A program made the translations under genes and the position numbers. Under the pieces are notes generated by a model. That model saw only the letters and a program-made list of their open reading frames with translations, did not search any database and was not told where the DNA came from. Of a stretch of DNA of 64,000 bases, positions 36,480-45,145 are shown one piece after another. Source of the DNA: Fimbriiglobus ruber (GTDB lineage Bacteria > Planctomycetota > Planctomycetia > Gemmatales > Gemmataceae); NCBI RefSeq assembly GCF_002197845.1, contig NZ_NIDE01000005.1:1-64000 (forward strand), given 5' to 3'. The stretch's first letter is position 1; every line of letters begins with the position of its first letter.

Positions 36480-36935
36480 AAATCCCATACTCACACTCAT
36501 TTCGTCCATGATACCGTCTGTATGTGCCACGGTGAGCCGCCCGTCGTCCGGGCAGACCAGGACGGGGACGACCGCGGATAAACCAGTGTGTGGCGGATTG
36601 TGGAAGGGGGAAGGGTCCACCAGGGCGGCGGCGACGGCCTCGCGGTAAAGGCTTTCTTGCTCAAAATAAGGAGTCGCGTACACCATCCAGCTGAACACGT
36701 AACTCGGGATTCCCGCAGGAGGGTCGTCCGACGGAAACCGGCCCTTGGCGTCGTGGTACGCGTGGAGGGCGATCCCGATTTGGCGGAGATTGTTTTCGCA
36801 CTTCAGCCGACTGGCGGCAGTGCGGGTCGACTGGACGGCCGGCAGTAGGAGCCCGATCAGGATGGCGATCAGCCCGATCACGACGAGAACCTCGACCAGG
36901 GTGACTCCCCGGCGACTTCTTCGAAGCATGATTTC

Positions 36936-38036
36936 TCACTCCCCGGATCGCCCGCGGCGCCGACGGCGGACGACAGAAATCAGAAGACCGATCAGGACTA
37001 AACCAACCCCCGCGGGCGCGATCCAACGGGTCGCCGACTTGGGCTCTTCGGTCGTCTCCGACGTCGACACGGGTTGCGTCGTGGACGCCCCTTCGCGGAC
37101 CGGCGGGGGCGCTTTGCCGAGCGGGATTTCGGGGCCAATCGCCCGCCCGTCGGACGTGATGCGGTAGGACGTGCCCCGAATCCCGTCCGACAGGATAATG
37201 CCCTCCGGGAAGCGAAATGTCATCACACCAGCCGGGATGGGCTTATTGACGGCGATGTTGCTGATCACGGTCGTACTGACCGTGCCCGGCGTGTCGATGG
37301 GTCCCGAACTGCCTTCCACCCTCTCCGGAAAATAAACGCCGGGCGAACATTCTTTGAACGAGGTGACTTGTTCGACCCGGTCGAAGTTCGGTACGTCGCG
37401 AGCCCGATAATTGATCTGGCGGACCAGATAATTGACGGCGGGGTCCAAAAAGACATCGATCTCCCACGCAGTCGCGTCAGGCGGCTTGGCGGGAAATGAC
37501 AGTGTCAGGAGCGTCAACTGTCGTCCCCCAGCTTTGACCGACTGGCCTCCCGTCACTTTAGCCGCCAGTTCGACCAGTTGCTCCAGCGGCACGTTCTGAA
37601 TGGTGCCCGGGACGTTGAGTACGAGTAACCCCCGGACCCAGGCGTCACACCGACCGATATACCGGCTCGGTCGCTTGTCTTTGGACGCCCCGATCGAAGA
37701 CTGGTTGGTTGGAGACCGATGGGTCACGGAATCCCTGACGGAATCTCGCCAGACGGCGTCGGTGGCCTCCCCGGAGTCTCGCATTTTCGCCCGAGTCGCT
37801 TGCGGGGTAAACCAGTAATCACACGAACACGGCTGAGAAGCCTCGCGCTTCGGTTCGGTGATTTTGAGGTCGAACTCGACGTGACACGAACACGTTTCGA
37901 TGGCTTCCCGCGCCGCCCGGTGGGACGCCACTGCGGTCCGGACGGGAACCGGGAGGTCGGCGGTCTCGGCTTCCGCCACCCAGAATGTCAGGACGGCATA
38001 CACGGAGGCAGTGAACCTCGTCCGGTAGAAAGTCAT
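36936..38036 (-). CDS. Secreted or membrane-anchored unknown protein, partner of the DUF1559 gene
   Basis: 366 residues. A hydrophobic N-terminal segment (FTASVYAVLTFWVAEAETAD) looks like a signal peptide. A large soluble part carries two CSC motifs (ETCSCHVEFD, QPCSCDYWF). A Pro/Thr/Ser-rich linker at about 305-330 leads to a C-terminal membrane helix (WIAPAGVGLVLIGLLISVV) followed by RRRRRGR. This gives an exported protein anchored at its C-terminus with an Arg-rich cytoplasmic tail. The central region resembles outer-membrane lipoprotein carrier-like beta sheets only loosely. It directly precedes the interrupted DUF1559 gene, so the IS insertion probably truncates the shared transcript. 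Confidence 0.8.
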   Translation of the reverse strand: MTFYRTRFTASVYAVLTFWVAEAETADLPVPVRTAVASHRAAREAIETCSCHVEFDLKITEPKREASQPCSCDYWFTPQATRAKMRDSGEATDAVWRDSVRDSVTHRSPTNQSSIGASKDKRPSRYIGRCDAWVRGLLVLNVPGTIQNVPLEQLVELAAKVTGGQSVKAGGRQLTLLTLSFPAKPPDATAWEIDVFLDPAVNYLVRQINYRARDVPNFDRVEQVTSFKECSPGVYFPERVEGSSGPIDTPGTVSTTVISNIAVNKPIPAGVMTFRFPEGIILSDGIRGTSYRITSDGRAIGPEIPLGKAPPPVREGASTTQPVSTSETTEEPKSATRWIAPAGVGLVLIGLLISVVRRRRRGRSGE

Positions 38037-38532
38037 TGATCTCTCCGAGATGAGCCCAAGGGAACGCCAACCGACAACGAGAACCCTCCGATAAAACCGA
38101 ACAATCTGTTTGTTTGTAGATTAGTGTGCCGTGCCGACCAATAAACTGGTCGGTAAATTCTTTCAAGGGACTATAACACGAGTACGTTTTCGGTGCCAAG
38201 TGTCGAAGTGCAAAAACTATCGGTGTCCGACGAAAGCGCCTCTGTAGTGTGTGCCCGCGGGCGGGGGTTGCCCGCCGGACCGATCCGCGCGGCGACTGAT
38301 ACCGACCTTCCCAACCTCCGGCGTGGTAGTGGTTATGCTTGTGGGCGGAAACGGGTAGCGACCCGGCAGGTATTCAAAATCCACCTCCGTGGCGCGTATT
38401 CTTTTGACCGAAATCCCGGGTCGTGGGCAGCGAATACTTTGCCAGTATGTTCCGTGGACTTCTGTCTTTCCTGCGGTCGATACGATAACCTCGTGCCGCC
38501 CTCGCCCGTTTTGATTCCACCGGGCGGCCGCC
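38037..38532. other. Gene-poor stretch
   Basis: About 500 nt between the divergent 36936 gene and the YidC-like remnant. Frames here lack codon bias. The first 100 nt are AT-rich (AACAATCTGTTTGTTTGTAG) and probably hold the promoter of the minus-strand gene. A GC-rich imperfect hairpin lies near 38254-38280. No other feature seen. Confidence 0.4.
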
Positions 38533-39150
38533 GTGGCCGAGAACCATGCGCCAGAAAATTTTACCAACGCCCTCTTCGTCCTCATCGCCGCGGGGTGGTG
38601 GCACGTCGACAAAACGTACTTCCCCGAGCTGGCGCCGAAAGTGCCAACCCGACTGGAGACGCACCGCGAGACCGTCATGGCGGTAACCGGGGCAGTCGTG
38701 TCGCCAACGGAACCAGCCTCGAAGTTGGATGGCGAGTTCTTCATCCGAGCAGAGGAAAAGGCCAAGGGGGTGCCGAAGCCGCCCGAGCCGGACAAGGCCA
38801 CCCCGCGGCTCGATCCCGAGTTGGTCGCGATCGGGGATGAGTCGTTCGCCACCCAGGCGCTGCTCACCACCCAGGGCGGGGCGGTCCAACAGCTCACCCT
38901 GAACCACTTCGACGAGGCGAACCGACTCGTCCTGGAAGTGAAGCAGGCGGACGGGAAGCCGCAGCCGCTCCGCCCGATCCCGGCGTCATCCGCCCGTGGG
39001 ACAAGACCAGCCTCAAGAAAGAAGAGCCGTTCCCCACGCTCGTTCCCGGAAAAGTGACTGCGTTCGCCACCCAGGCGATGTAGTCGGAACCGTCGTACGT
39101 CGTCCCCCACTACCCGTCCGACGACGACCCCGAGCGCGGGGCCGGCGGGA
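38533..39150 (+). pseudogene. Decayed N-terminal fragment of a YidC-like membrane insertase
   Basis: The frame from 38533 encodes a hydrophobic start, a Pro/Glu/Lys linker and then LVAIGDESFATQALLTTQGG and AVQQLTLNHFDEANRLVLEV, like the periplasmic domain of planctomycete YidC. Near 38982 one missing G shifts the frame; the correct continuation GVIRPWDKTSLKKEEPFPTL runs to an in-frame TAG at 39081-39083, and homology-like sequence (SEPSYVVPHYPSDDDPERG) goes on after it. The five C-terminal membrane helices of YidC are absent. A shift, a stop and a truncation make this a true pseudogene. YidC identity is from memory of the family pattern. Confidence 0.55.
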
Positions 39151-39219
39151 GGGCCCAGCCGACGCAGAGCGGCCACCATCTGCGGAACCGTACCGGCCCG
39201 CGTTCGGAGGGTCATCCGA

Positions 39220-39663
39220 ATGGCATTGCGGAAGCGCGGCCAGTGGTGGTACGGCGACAGCCAGGCGGACATTCGCGCCGAGGTCGCGCGGTACAGCCAG
39301 CTAGCCGGGTATCTCGCCGAACACTTCGCCGACGCCGCGTGTCCATGTGGCGGCCGGGTCTTCGCCCTCCTGCTCGACGACGAGGTCGGGGTCGCCAGCC
39401 GGGTGTGCGCTGCTTGCGACGCCGAGGCCCATCCGATCGGTGATAGCTCCGAGTACGCGGACGAGGCCGAGGAAGAGGAGTGCGCCTGCCCGTGTGGGGA
39501 AGAGGCGTTCGAGATCACGGTCGGCGTCTCGTTGTACCCCGGCAGCGAGGACGTGCGGTGGCTCTATCTCGGGTGCCGTTGCCCGAAGTGCGGGCTGACG
39601 GCCGTGTACGGGGACTGGAAGAACGAGTTCATCGGCTATCGGGAGTTGTTAGCCCGGGTGTAA
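39220..39663 (+). CDS. Small Cys-rich, zinc-ribbon-like unknown protein
   Basis: 147 residues. Cysteines come in pairs: CPCGG (about 42), CAACDAE (about 64), CACPCGEE (about 88) and GCRCPKCGL (about 119), suggesting two zinc ribbons flanking an acidic linker (SSEYADEAEEEE). N-terminus MALRKRGQWWYGDSQADI with a Trp pair. No signal peptide. Similar small proteins are found near secreted or phage-type genes, but I do not recognise a family. Probably a transcript of its own or with the 39738 gene. Confidence 0.75.
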   Translation: MALRKRGQWWYGDSQADIRAEVARYSQLAGYLAEHFADAACPCGGRVFALLLDDEVGVASRVCAACDAEAHPIGDSSEYADEAEEEECACPCGEEAFEITVGVSLYPGSEDVRWLYLGCRCPKCGLTAVYGDWKNEFIGYRELLARV

Positions 39664-39737
39664 GCGAGCGAGCGACTTGCCCGGCCCGGCGGCACCCGCG
39701 GCCCGGGTGTCTTTTTCCGTTCGGCGCGAGGTTCGTC

Positions 39738-40313
39738 ATGGGCTTGTTTGATTTCCTTCGGCCGAAGCCGCAAAAGTCGTCGACCGGCGACCCCGGCGGC
39801 GGCGATCTGCCCGAGGCTCGCTGCCACCACTACACGCTCGCCCATTACGCCCTGAGACAAATGGCGTTCGCCGAGCCGCTGACTTTTCTGGGCACCCTGG
39901 CGTCGCCCGGCGCACACGGATTTCTGGCTCGCATGATCGGGAATGTGTCGGAGTTTTGCACGGAGCGCGAACCGCGGTCGGACTTCGGGGCCGAGGATCT
40001 GACCGTTCACAAGGTCCGCGTGGGGCGTTACCCCGGTGCCGTGATCGAAATGCCCCGGCCGCGGGCGGCGGCCGAGGCGTTTTTTGTGGCGGCGGTGTTG
40101 ATGGCCGATTTGGAGCGGGGGCGGCCGGACCCGCAAGATTTAACCTTGCGCTATCTCACCCTGGAAAAAGGCTTCGTATTCGGGGGCCCGCCTCGCACCG
40201 TTCTCTGCGAGTGGACGGCCGACGGGAAGCACTTGAATTACGGCGACGGGCCGCCGCCCGAGTTGCAGGCTTTCGTCGGGGCGGTGGAAGCGTTGCTGTC
40301 GAAGGGTGAGTAG
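39738..40313 (+). CDS. Unknown protein (191 aa)
   Basis: Starts at ATG 39738 (MGLFDFLRPKPQKSS), an N-terminus typical of small bacterial proteins with a short amphipathic helix and a basic linker. The rest is an alpha/beta domain: HHYTLAHYALRQMAFAEPLT, VGRYPGAVIEMPRPRAAAEA, LTLRYLTLEKGFVFGGPPRT and a final helix. The longer frame from 39480 is overlap with the preceding gene. No family recognised; it lies 74 nt after the Cys-rich gene on the same strand. Confidence 0.75.
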   Translation: MGLFDFLRPKPQKSSTGDPGGGDLPEARCHHYTLAHYALRQMAFAEPLTFLGTLASPGAHGFLARMIGNVSEFCTEREPRSDFGAEDLTVHKVRVGRYPGAVIEMPRPRAAAEAFFVAAVLMADLERGRPDPQDLTLRYLTLEKGFVFGGPPRTVLCEWTADGKHLNYGDGPPPELQAFVGAVEALLSKGE

Positions 40314-40546
40314 CCGCCGCCGTATTTGGGGACGGCGCGACCTCGCGCGCCGCCGCGTCTGACATCCCGTAACGTCGCGACCCACATCATATTGTCGGAC
40401 CGTTCTCATTTATCACAGCGCCCCACACTCCTCTTGCGTAGAATAGATACCCTATTGACTCTCCAATCGGGTCGGCCCGACGGGCTGGCGCGAGTTCCGC
40501 GACAACGAATCTCGTATCCGGTGGAAACCGGGCGGGTCAGGCCACC

Positions 40547-41848
40547 ATGCATCAGCCGACTTCCGAGCCCGGTGAACGCCTGGCCGCGCTGGCCACGCAT
40601 CTGGACGGGCGGCGCGAGGTGATCCTGGAGACGTGGCACCGGGCGGCGGACGAAGACCCGGTGCTGACGACCGGACCGTCTCTCCCGTACGCCCAGTTCC
40701 GGGACCACATCCCGCACCTGCTCAACACCTTCGCGCGGACGCTCCGGACCCGCGCCACCGACGCCACCGCCCCGGCCGCGAGCGGGCAGTGGGTGGCCGT
40801 CGCGCACGGCTTGCAGCGGTGGCAGCAGGGGTATCGGCTCCGCGAGGTGACCCGCGAGCTGGGCCTGCTCCATTCCTGCGTGGCGGACGAACTCGAGGCG
40901 TACACGCTGGCCAACCCGGCCGTCGAGCCGGGGGTGATGGCCGTCGCCCGGCGGGCGTGGGCCGAACTCTGCTGGCGGAGCATCGGCGAGAGCACCGAGG
41001 AATACCACCGGCTCCAGCAGGCCGAGGCGGCCGGGCATGCCCGCGACCTGGCCCTCGCCCTGGACGAAGTTCGCGACACCGAACGGCGGCGGGCGGAAGC
41101 CTGGCGGGAAGCCGCCCACGACCTGCGCGGGAACGTCGGGGTCGTGAAAACGACGACCTCGATCCTGGGCGTCAAGGGGGTGCCGGAGTCGGCCCGGGAG
41201 AAAGCCGTCGACATGCTCCAGCGGAACGTGGCCGCCCTCCAGGCCATGCTGGACGAACTCCTGAGCCTGGCCCGCCTGGAGGCCGGCCACGAGCGGCGGG
41301 ACGCGAAGCCGTTCGACGCGGCCGAACTCCTCTCCGGCCTGTGCGCCAACCTCCAGCCGATGGCCATCGAGCGCGGCCTGTACCTGAACGTGACCGGCCC
41401 GACGACGTTGCCGGTGGTGGGCGACGCGGCGAAGGTCGGCCGCGTCGCCCAGAACCTGCTGATCAACGCCCTGAAGTACACCGCCCGCGGCGGCGTCACG
41501 GTCACCTGGGCCGAAGGAAGTGCGGGGGACGAGGCCCGCTGGTTGTTCGTCGTGGCCGACACCGGCCCCGGCATCCACGTCGGCCCCGCCGCGGCGATCG
41601 CCGAAGCCGTCAAGGAGGCGACCACCGCCGCCAAGGACGCCTCGCGCCCGCCGGACACGGGCGCGACCGAGCCCACGCCGGCTGCTCAAGCCGGCCGCGC
41701 CCAACCGGGCGAGGGCATCGGGCTGTCGATCGTGAAACGCCTGTGCGAACTGCTCGACGCGACCCTGGAATTGGAGAGCAAGGCCGGGGAAGGGTCGACG
41801 TTCCGCGTCCGCATGCCGCGCCGGTACGACGCGGCCCCGGGCGCGTGA
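40547..41848 (+). CDS. Cytosolic sensor histidine kinase with RsbRD-type N-terminal domain
   Basis: 433 residues, no membrane segment. Residues 12-150 match an RsbRD/RsbT-co-antagonist N-terminal helical sensor (ILETWHRAADEDPVL, GLQRWQQGYRLREVTRELGL). The dimerisation and phosphoacceptor helix has H191 in REAAHDLRGNVGVVKTTTSI. ATPase boxes: N box NLLINALKYT, G1 DTGPGIHVG, G2 GEGIGLSIVKRL, separated by an unusually long Ala/Pro-rich insert of about 45 residues. The response regulator gene 200 nt downstream is the nearest possible partner, but that one has its own kinase. RsbRD-type domains usually sense internal stress signals. Confidence 0.9.
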   Translation: MHQPTSEPGERLAALATHLDGRREVILETWHRAADEDPVLTTGPSLPYAQFRDHIPHLLNTFARTLRTRATDATAPAASGQWVAVAHGLQRWQQGYRLREVTRELGLLHSCVADELEAYTLANPAVEPGVMAVARRAWAELCWRSIGESTEEYHRLQQAEAAGHARDLALALDEVRDTERRRAEAWREAAHDLRGNVGVVKTTTSILGVKGVPESAREKAVDMLQRNVAALQAMLDELLSLARLEAGHERRDAKPFDAAELLSGLCANLQPMAIERGLYLNVTGPTTLPVVGDAAKVGRVAQNLLINALKYTARGGVTVTWAEGSAGDEARWLFVVADTGPGIHVGPAAAIAEAVKEATTAAKDASRPPDTGATEPTPAAQAGRAQPGEGIGLSIVKRLCELLDATLELESKAGEGSTFRVRMPRRYDAAPGA

Positions 41849-41950
41849 GTAACGCGACGGACGATCACTGTCGTTAGATAAGGTTTTCTTCATCTCGAAC
41901 CCGCCGGGCTCCGGCTCTGTAATCATAGATTTGGTGCGATCAGGGCGTGG

Positions 41951-42006
41951 TACGTTGCCAATCATCCCGGGGTACTCTTCGCGACCCCGGGGCGACTGGC
42001 AACGTA
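41951..42006. promoter_or_regulatory. Nested inverted repeat upstream of the response-regulator gene
   Basis: Outer arms TACGTTGCCA (41951-41960) and TGGCAACGTA (41997-42006) enclose inner arms CCCGGGGT (41966-41973) and ACCCCGGG (41984-41991), with equal 5-nt spacers on each side. The motif AACGTACCATCCCGG (42015-42029) repeats part of it. It lies 49 nt before the start codon, where an autoregulating OmpR-type regulator would bind, but could also be an RNA hairpin. Confidence 0.6.
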
Positions 42007-42054
42007 GCCCCACAACGTACCATCCCGGCTCATTTTCGCGCGGGAGGACACCCG

Positions 42055-42741
42055 ATGAGCTTGCGCGTGCTGGTGATCGAAGACGAGCCGGAGATCGCGG
42101 ACTACCTCGTGCGCGGGTTGCGCGAAGAAGGGCTCGTGGTCGAACACGCGGCCGACGGGCACGACGCGCGGGCGCGGCTGCGGGCGGGCCCGTGGGACGT
42201 CGTGCTCCTCGACTGGTGGCTCCCCGGCCCGGACGGGGCGACCGTCCTGCGCGCGTACCGGGCGGACGGGGGGACGGCGCCGGTCCTCTTCCTGACCGCC
42301 CGGGACGCCATCCCGGACCGCGTCCGCGGGCTCGACGCCGGGGCGGACGACTACCTGTGCAAGCCGTTCGCGTTCGACGAACTCCTGGCCCGCGTCCGCG
42401 CCCTCGCTCGCCGGGGGCCGACCGGGGGCGGGACCACCCTGTCCGTCGCCGGCGTCACAGTCGATCTGGCGACGCGGACCGCCCACCGGGAGGGCAAGCG
42501 GCTCGCCCTGACGACCAAGGAAGAAGCCCTGCTCATCTTCTTCCTCCGCCACCCGGACGAGGTGCTGTCCCGCACCCGCATTTACGAACACGTCTGGGAC
42601 GAGCGGTACGACGGGTGTTCGAATTCGCTGGAAGTTCACGTCGTGGAACTGCGGCGGAAGCTCGAAGTCCACGGCCCGCGGCTCATCCACACCCTCCGCG
42701 GGCGGGGCTACCGGTTCGGCGCCGCGGACGACCCGGCATGA
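42055..42741 (+). CDS. OmpR/PhoB-family response regulator
   Basis: 228 residues from ATG 42055, preceded by GGGAGG. Receiver domain 1-118 with acidic E9-D10, phospho-acceptor D53 (VVLLDWWLPGPDG), Thr in LFLTARD and Lys in DDYLCKPFAFDE. Winged-helix DNA-binding domain at about 130-226 (LALTTKEEALLIFFLRHPDE, SNSLEVHVVELRRKLE, IHTLRGRGYRFG). It overlaps the kinase gene by 4 nt (ATGA), so they are one transcriptional and translational unit. Likely target: its own promoter, through the inverted repeat upstream. Confidence 0.95.
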   Translation: MSLRVLVIEDEPEIADYLVRGLREEGLVVEHAADGHDARARLRAGPWDVVLLDWWLPGPDGATVLRAYRADGGTAPVLFLTARDAIPDRVRGLDAGADDYLCKPFAFDELLARVRALARRGPTGGGTTLSVAGVTVDLATRTAHREGKRLALTTKEEALLIFFLRHPDEVLSRTRIYEHVWDERYDGCSNSLEVHVVELRRKLEVHGPRLIHTLRGRGYRFGAADDPA

Positions 42742-44189
42742 CGCTCACCGGCCGCCTCATCACGTTCTTCCTGACCGGCCTCGCCGTCGTGCTGGTCGGG
42801 TTCTCGGGCACCCTCTACCTGCTCGCCCGCGGCCACCTCGCGCGGCAGCGGGACGACCGCCTCCGGGCAACCCTGGATACCCTGGCCGCGTCCGCCGAAC
42901 TCGAACCCGGCGGCGTCGAGTGGGAGCCCCACGGCCGCCCGCCGTCGTCGCGCCCGCGGGACGACGAGGGGGCGATCCGCTGGGCCGTCACGGGGCCGGG
43001 CGGGAAAATCTTGGACCGGTCGACCGACCCGCCCGAGTACGCCGGCCTGCACGTGTTCGACGCCGACACCGCCCGCCCGTTTTGGTACGACGATCCGGAC
43101 GGCCGGCGGTGGCGGGTCGGCGAGCGCCGCATCGACGACCGGGCGCCGGAACAGGTCAGCAAGGAGCCGAGTGAGAAATTCCACAAGTATTTGATTCTGA
43201 CGGCGGCCGTCTCCGGCGAGCCGACCGAGGCCGTTCTCACCAGGCTCGCGGCCGTCCTCACCGGAACGTCGGTCGTGGTGTGGTTGGTGTCGCTGGTCGG
43301 CGGGCGGTGGGTCTGCCGGTCGGCGCTGCGCCCCGTCACCCGGATGGCCGCCGACGCCCGGGCGATGACCGCCGACGACTTCACCGGCCGGCTCCCCGTT
43401 CCCAAGACGGAAGACGAACTGGCCGAATTGGGCAGCGCGTTCAACGGGTTGCTGGACCGGGTGCGCGAGGCGTACGAGCGGCAGCGGCAGTTCGCCGGAA
43501 ACGCCTCGCACCAGTTCCGCACGCCACTCGCCGCGCTGCTCGGGCAGGTCGAAGTCTGCCTGCGACACCCCCGCGAGCCCGGCGAGTACCAACGCGTGCT
43601 ATCGATCGCGCTAGCCCAGGGGCGCCATCTGCGACAAATCCTCGACGCCCTCCTTTACCTGTCCCGGGCCGACGCCGACGCGGCCGTGACCGACCTCGCC
43701 CCACTCGACCTGGCACGATGGGCGGAGGATCATCTCAAGGACTGGGCGGGACACCCCCGCGGCGCAGACGTGCGGTTCGAGTACGCGGCCGTCAGCCCCG
43801 CGACAATCCGCGCCCACGCCCCGCTCCTCGGCCAACTCCTCGACAATCTCCTCGACAACGCCTGCAAATACAGCCAGCCGGGAACGCCGGTAGTGGTCCG
43901 GGTACTGCCCGGCAACGGCGAGGTCGTACTGACCGTGGAAGACCGGGGGGTCGGGATTTCCCCCGGCGACCTGGCCCGCGTGTTCGACCCGTTCTTCCGG
44001 TCCGAGGCCGCCCGAACGACGGGCCGGCCCGGGGTCGGCCTGGGGCTGACGATCGCCCAGCGCATCTGCACGCTGCTCGGGGGTCGCCTCACCGCCGAAA
44101 GCGAGCCGGGCGTCGGTAGCCGGTTCGCGGTTACTTTCCCACTCGTGCCGCCCCTTCCCCCCGCGGACATCCCTCCCGTTACAGGGTAA
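42738..44189 (+). CDS. Membrane sensor histidine kinase, cognate to the 42055 regulator
   Basis: 483 residues. TM1 at 8-30 and TM2 at about 168-188 flank a periplasmic sensor of about 135 residues. A HAMP domain follows at about 189-245 (ALRPVTRMAADARAMTADDF). Phosphoacceptor H258 in GNASHQFRTPLAALLGQ. ATPase boxes: N LLDNLLDNACKYSQ, G1 VEDRGVGISPGD, F DPFFRS, G2 GVGLGLTIAQ. This is the complete EnvZ/QseC-type layout. The stimulus is unknown; the periplasmic domain has no metal-binding cluster. Confidence 0.95.
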   Translation: MTLTGRLITFFLTGLAVVLVGFSGTLYLLARGHLARQRDDRLRATLDTLAASAELEPGGVEWEPHGRPPSSRPRDDEGAIRWAVTGPGGKILDRSTDPPEYAGLHVFDADTARPFWYDDPDGRRWRVGERRIDDRAPEQVSKEPSEKFHKYLILTAAVSGEPTEAVLTRLAAVLTGTSVVVWLVSLVGGRWVCRSALRPVTRMAADARAMTADDFTGRLPVPKTEDELAELGSAFNGLLDRVREAYERQRQFAGNASHQFRTPLAALLGQVEVCLRHPREPGEYQRVLSIALAQGRHLRQILDALLYLSRADADAAVTDLAPLDLARWAEDHLKDWAGHPRGADVRFEYAAVSPATIRAHAPLLGQLLDNLLDNACKYSQPGTPVVVRVLPGNGEVVLTVEDRGVGISPGDLARVFDPFFRSEAARTTGRPGVGLGLTIAQRICTLLGGRLTAESEPGVGSRFAVTFPLVPPLPPADIPPVTG

Positions 44190-44565
44190 AGCGGGGTGGG
44201 CCAGCGAAGACGGGTGCGGTCGGGATCCCCGGGTTCACACCCTGTCTGTTACCCGGATCGTGTTAATCTGGGGCGTCGTCCGACGGCTTGGCTCCCACCG
44301 CCTGTCTCGCGAGTCGTTGGCCGAGCAGGAGATCGGTCAACCGCTGGTATCCCTGCCACAAGCTCATCCAACCTGGCGGGCCGTCCCCTTTCCGTCCCAA
44401 GTACCTGCCCAACCGGGTCATCCTGGCCACCCACCTGGCGAACCTGTCGTACCGGACCGGCAAGAAGATCTTCTGGGACGCGGACCGGAAAGAAGTCATT
44501 GGCAGCTGAGGGGCGATGGCCGCGGCGTGAGGCGGCGGGGACTCATTTGAAGTTCCAGGGGCGGT
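44190..44565. other. Intergenic stretch containing an oxidoreductase remnant
   Basis: About 375 nt at the left border of the accessory island. The only recognisable content is the Gfo/Idh/MocA C-terminal fragment at 44396-44509. The remainder lacks biased coding frames. Confidence 0.5.
44396..44509 (+). pseudogene. C-terminal fragment of a Gfo/Idh/MocA oxidoreductase
   Basis: The frame PKYLPNRVILATHLANLSYR, then TGKKIFWDADRKEVIGS*, matches the end of Tat-type planctomycete Gfo/Idh/MocA proteins (HLANISYRxGR...WDxExE). Nothing upstream encodes the Rossmann domain. It is therefore a remnant of a third paralog, left by recombination at the island edge. Confidence 0.55.
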
Positions 44566-45030
44566 CTATCGTTGCTCGGCGGACCGCCAGCCCAGGCTGA
44601 ACCGACCGCTCTCCGTCAACGACACCCACCACGGCGGCAACGCCGGCCCGAGGATGTGGAATGGCGGGTTGCCCTCCTGCAGGTGGTACATGTGCGCCAC
44701 CTCAGCCACGAGCCGGTCCGTCACACAAACCTCAATGTAGGTGTGCTCGGCGTTAGCGCCGTGGACCGACAGGTTAACCCACTGCGGTACCTTGCCATCC
44801 ACCCACAGGTACTTCCGCGCCCGTAGCGGTTCCACGTCCCGGAGTTGAGCGGGCAACAGCAACCGGCCGCCGAGGAACTCCACCTGGCCGAACTGATCCG
44901 TCGGCCGGCCTGCCGCCGCGAAGTCGAACCGCAACGATGCGGGTAGCTCTTCGACCAGGAATTGCTGAGCGAAGTCATGACATACGGTCGCGGCGCGGTC
45001 GAACGCAGGAATAAACCATGCCAACTCCAC
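44566..45030 (-). CDS. Unknown protein (154 aa)
   Basis: GTG start at 45030 with GGAAGGTG upstream. A soluble alpha/beta protein: MELAWFIPAFDRAATVCHDF, LPASLRFDFAAAGRPTDQFG, VDGKVPQWVNLSVHGANAEH, EVCVTDRLVAEVAHMYHLQE, and NPPFHILGPALPPWWVSL. No signal peptide. Not recognised; similar small proteins appear beside immunity-like genes, but that is only context. It lies 116 nt downstream of the DUF4375 gene and may share its transcript. Confidence 0.7.
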   Translation of the reverse strand: MELAWFIPAFDRAATVCHDFAQQFLVEELPASLRFDFAAAGRPTDQFGQVEFLGGRLLLPAQLRDVEPLRARKYLWVDGKVPQWVNLSVHGANAEHTYIEVCVTDRLVAEVAHMYHLQEGNPPFHILGPALPPWWVSLTESGRFSLGWRSAEQR

Positions 45031-45145
45031 CGCAACACCTTCCTTAGCCGAACAGCCAAGTTCGGCAGCCCCGCTGCACGAACGACTCTACCCCTATGGA
45101 GCCATCGTGAGGAGGAATCTGCTACAGGCCTTGTTCGGCGTGCTT

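Larger units (their letters stand above)
34734..36929 (-). pseudogene. DUF1559 pilin-like gene interrupted by an insertion sequence
   Basis: N-terminal part 36485-36929: type IV pilin-like start [20 protein letters not shown], then [20 protein letters not shown] as in DUF1559. The frame ends at TAG just inside the IS. C-terminal part 34734-35200 continues FTSYVGNYGSLPPGAAVG and ends with the H-x9-DG-type block SLHPGGANFLFADGSVRF. Removing the IS and one target copy gives SVSMGFTSYVGNYG in one frame, about 304 residues, a normal DUF1559 length. DUF1559 proteins are pseudopilin-like, membrane-tethered and very numerous in planctomycetes. The gene starts 7 nt after the 36936 gene and was probably co-transcribed with it. 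Confidence 0.93.

Noticed and set aside
38254-38280. GC-rich hairpin as a terminator
   Set aside because: Imperfect pairing, no T-tract and no gene ending before it.
41931-44189. A 752-codon fusion of regulator region and histidine kinase
   Set aside because: The front part is an out-of-frame reading of the response regulator; the kinase starts at 42738 by ATGA overlap.
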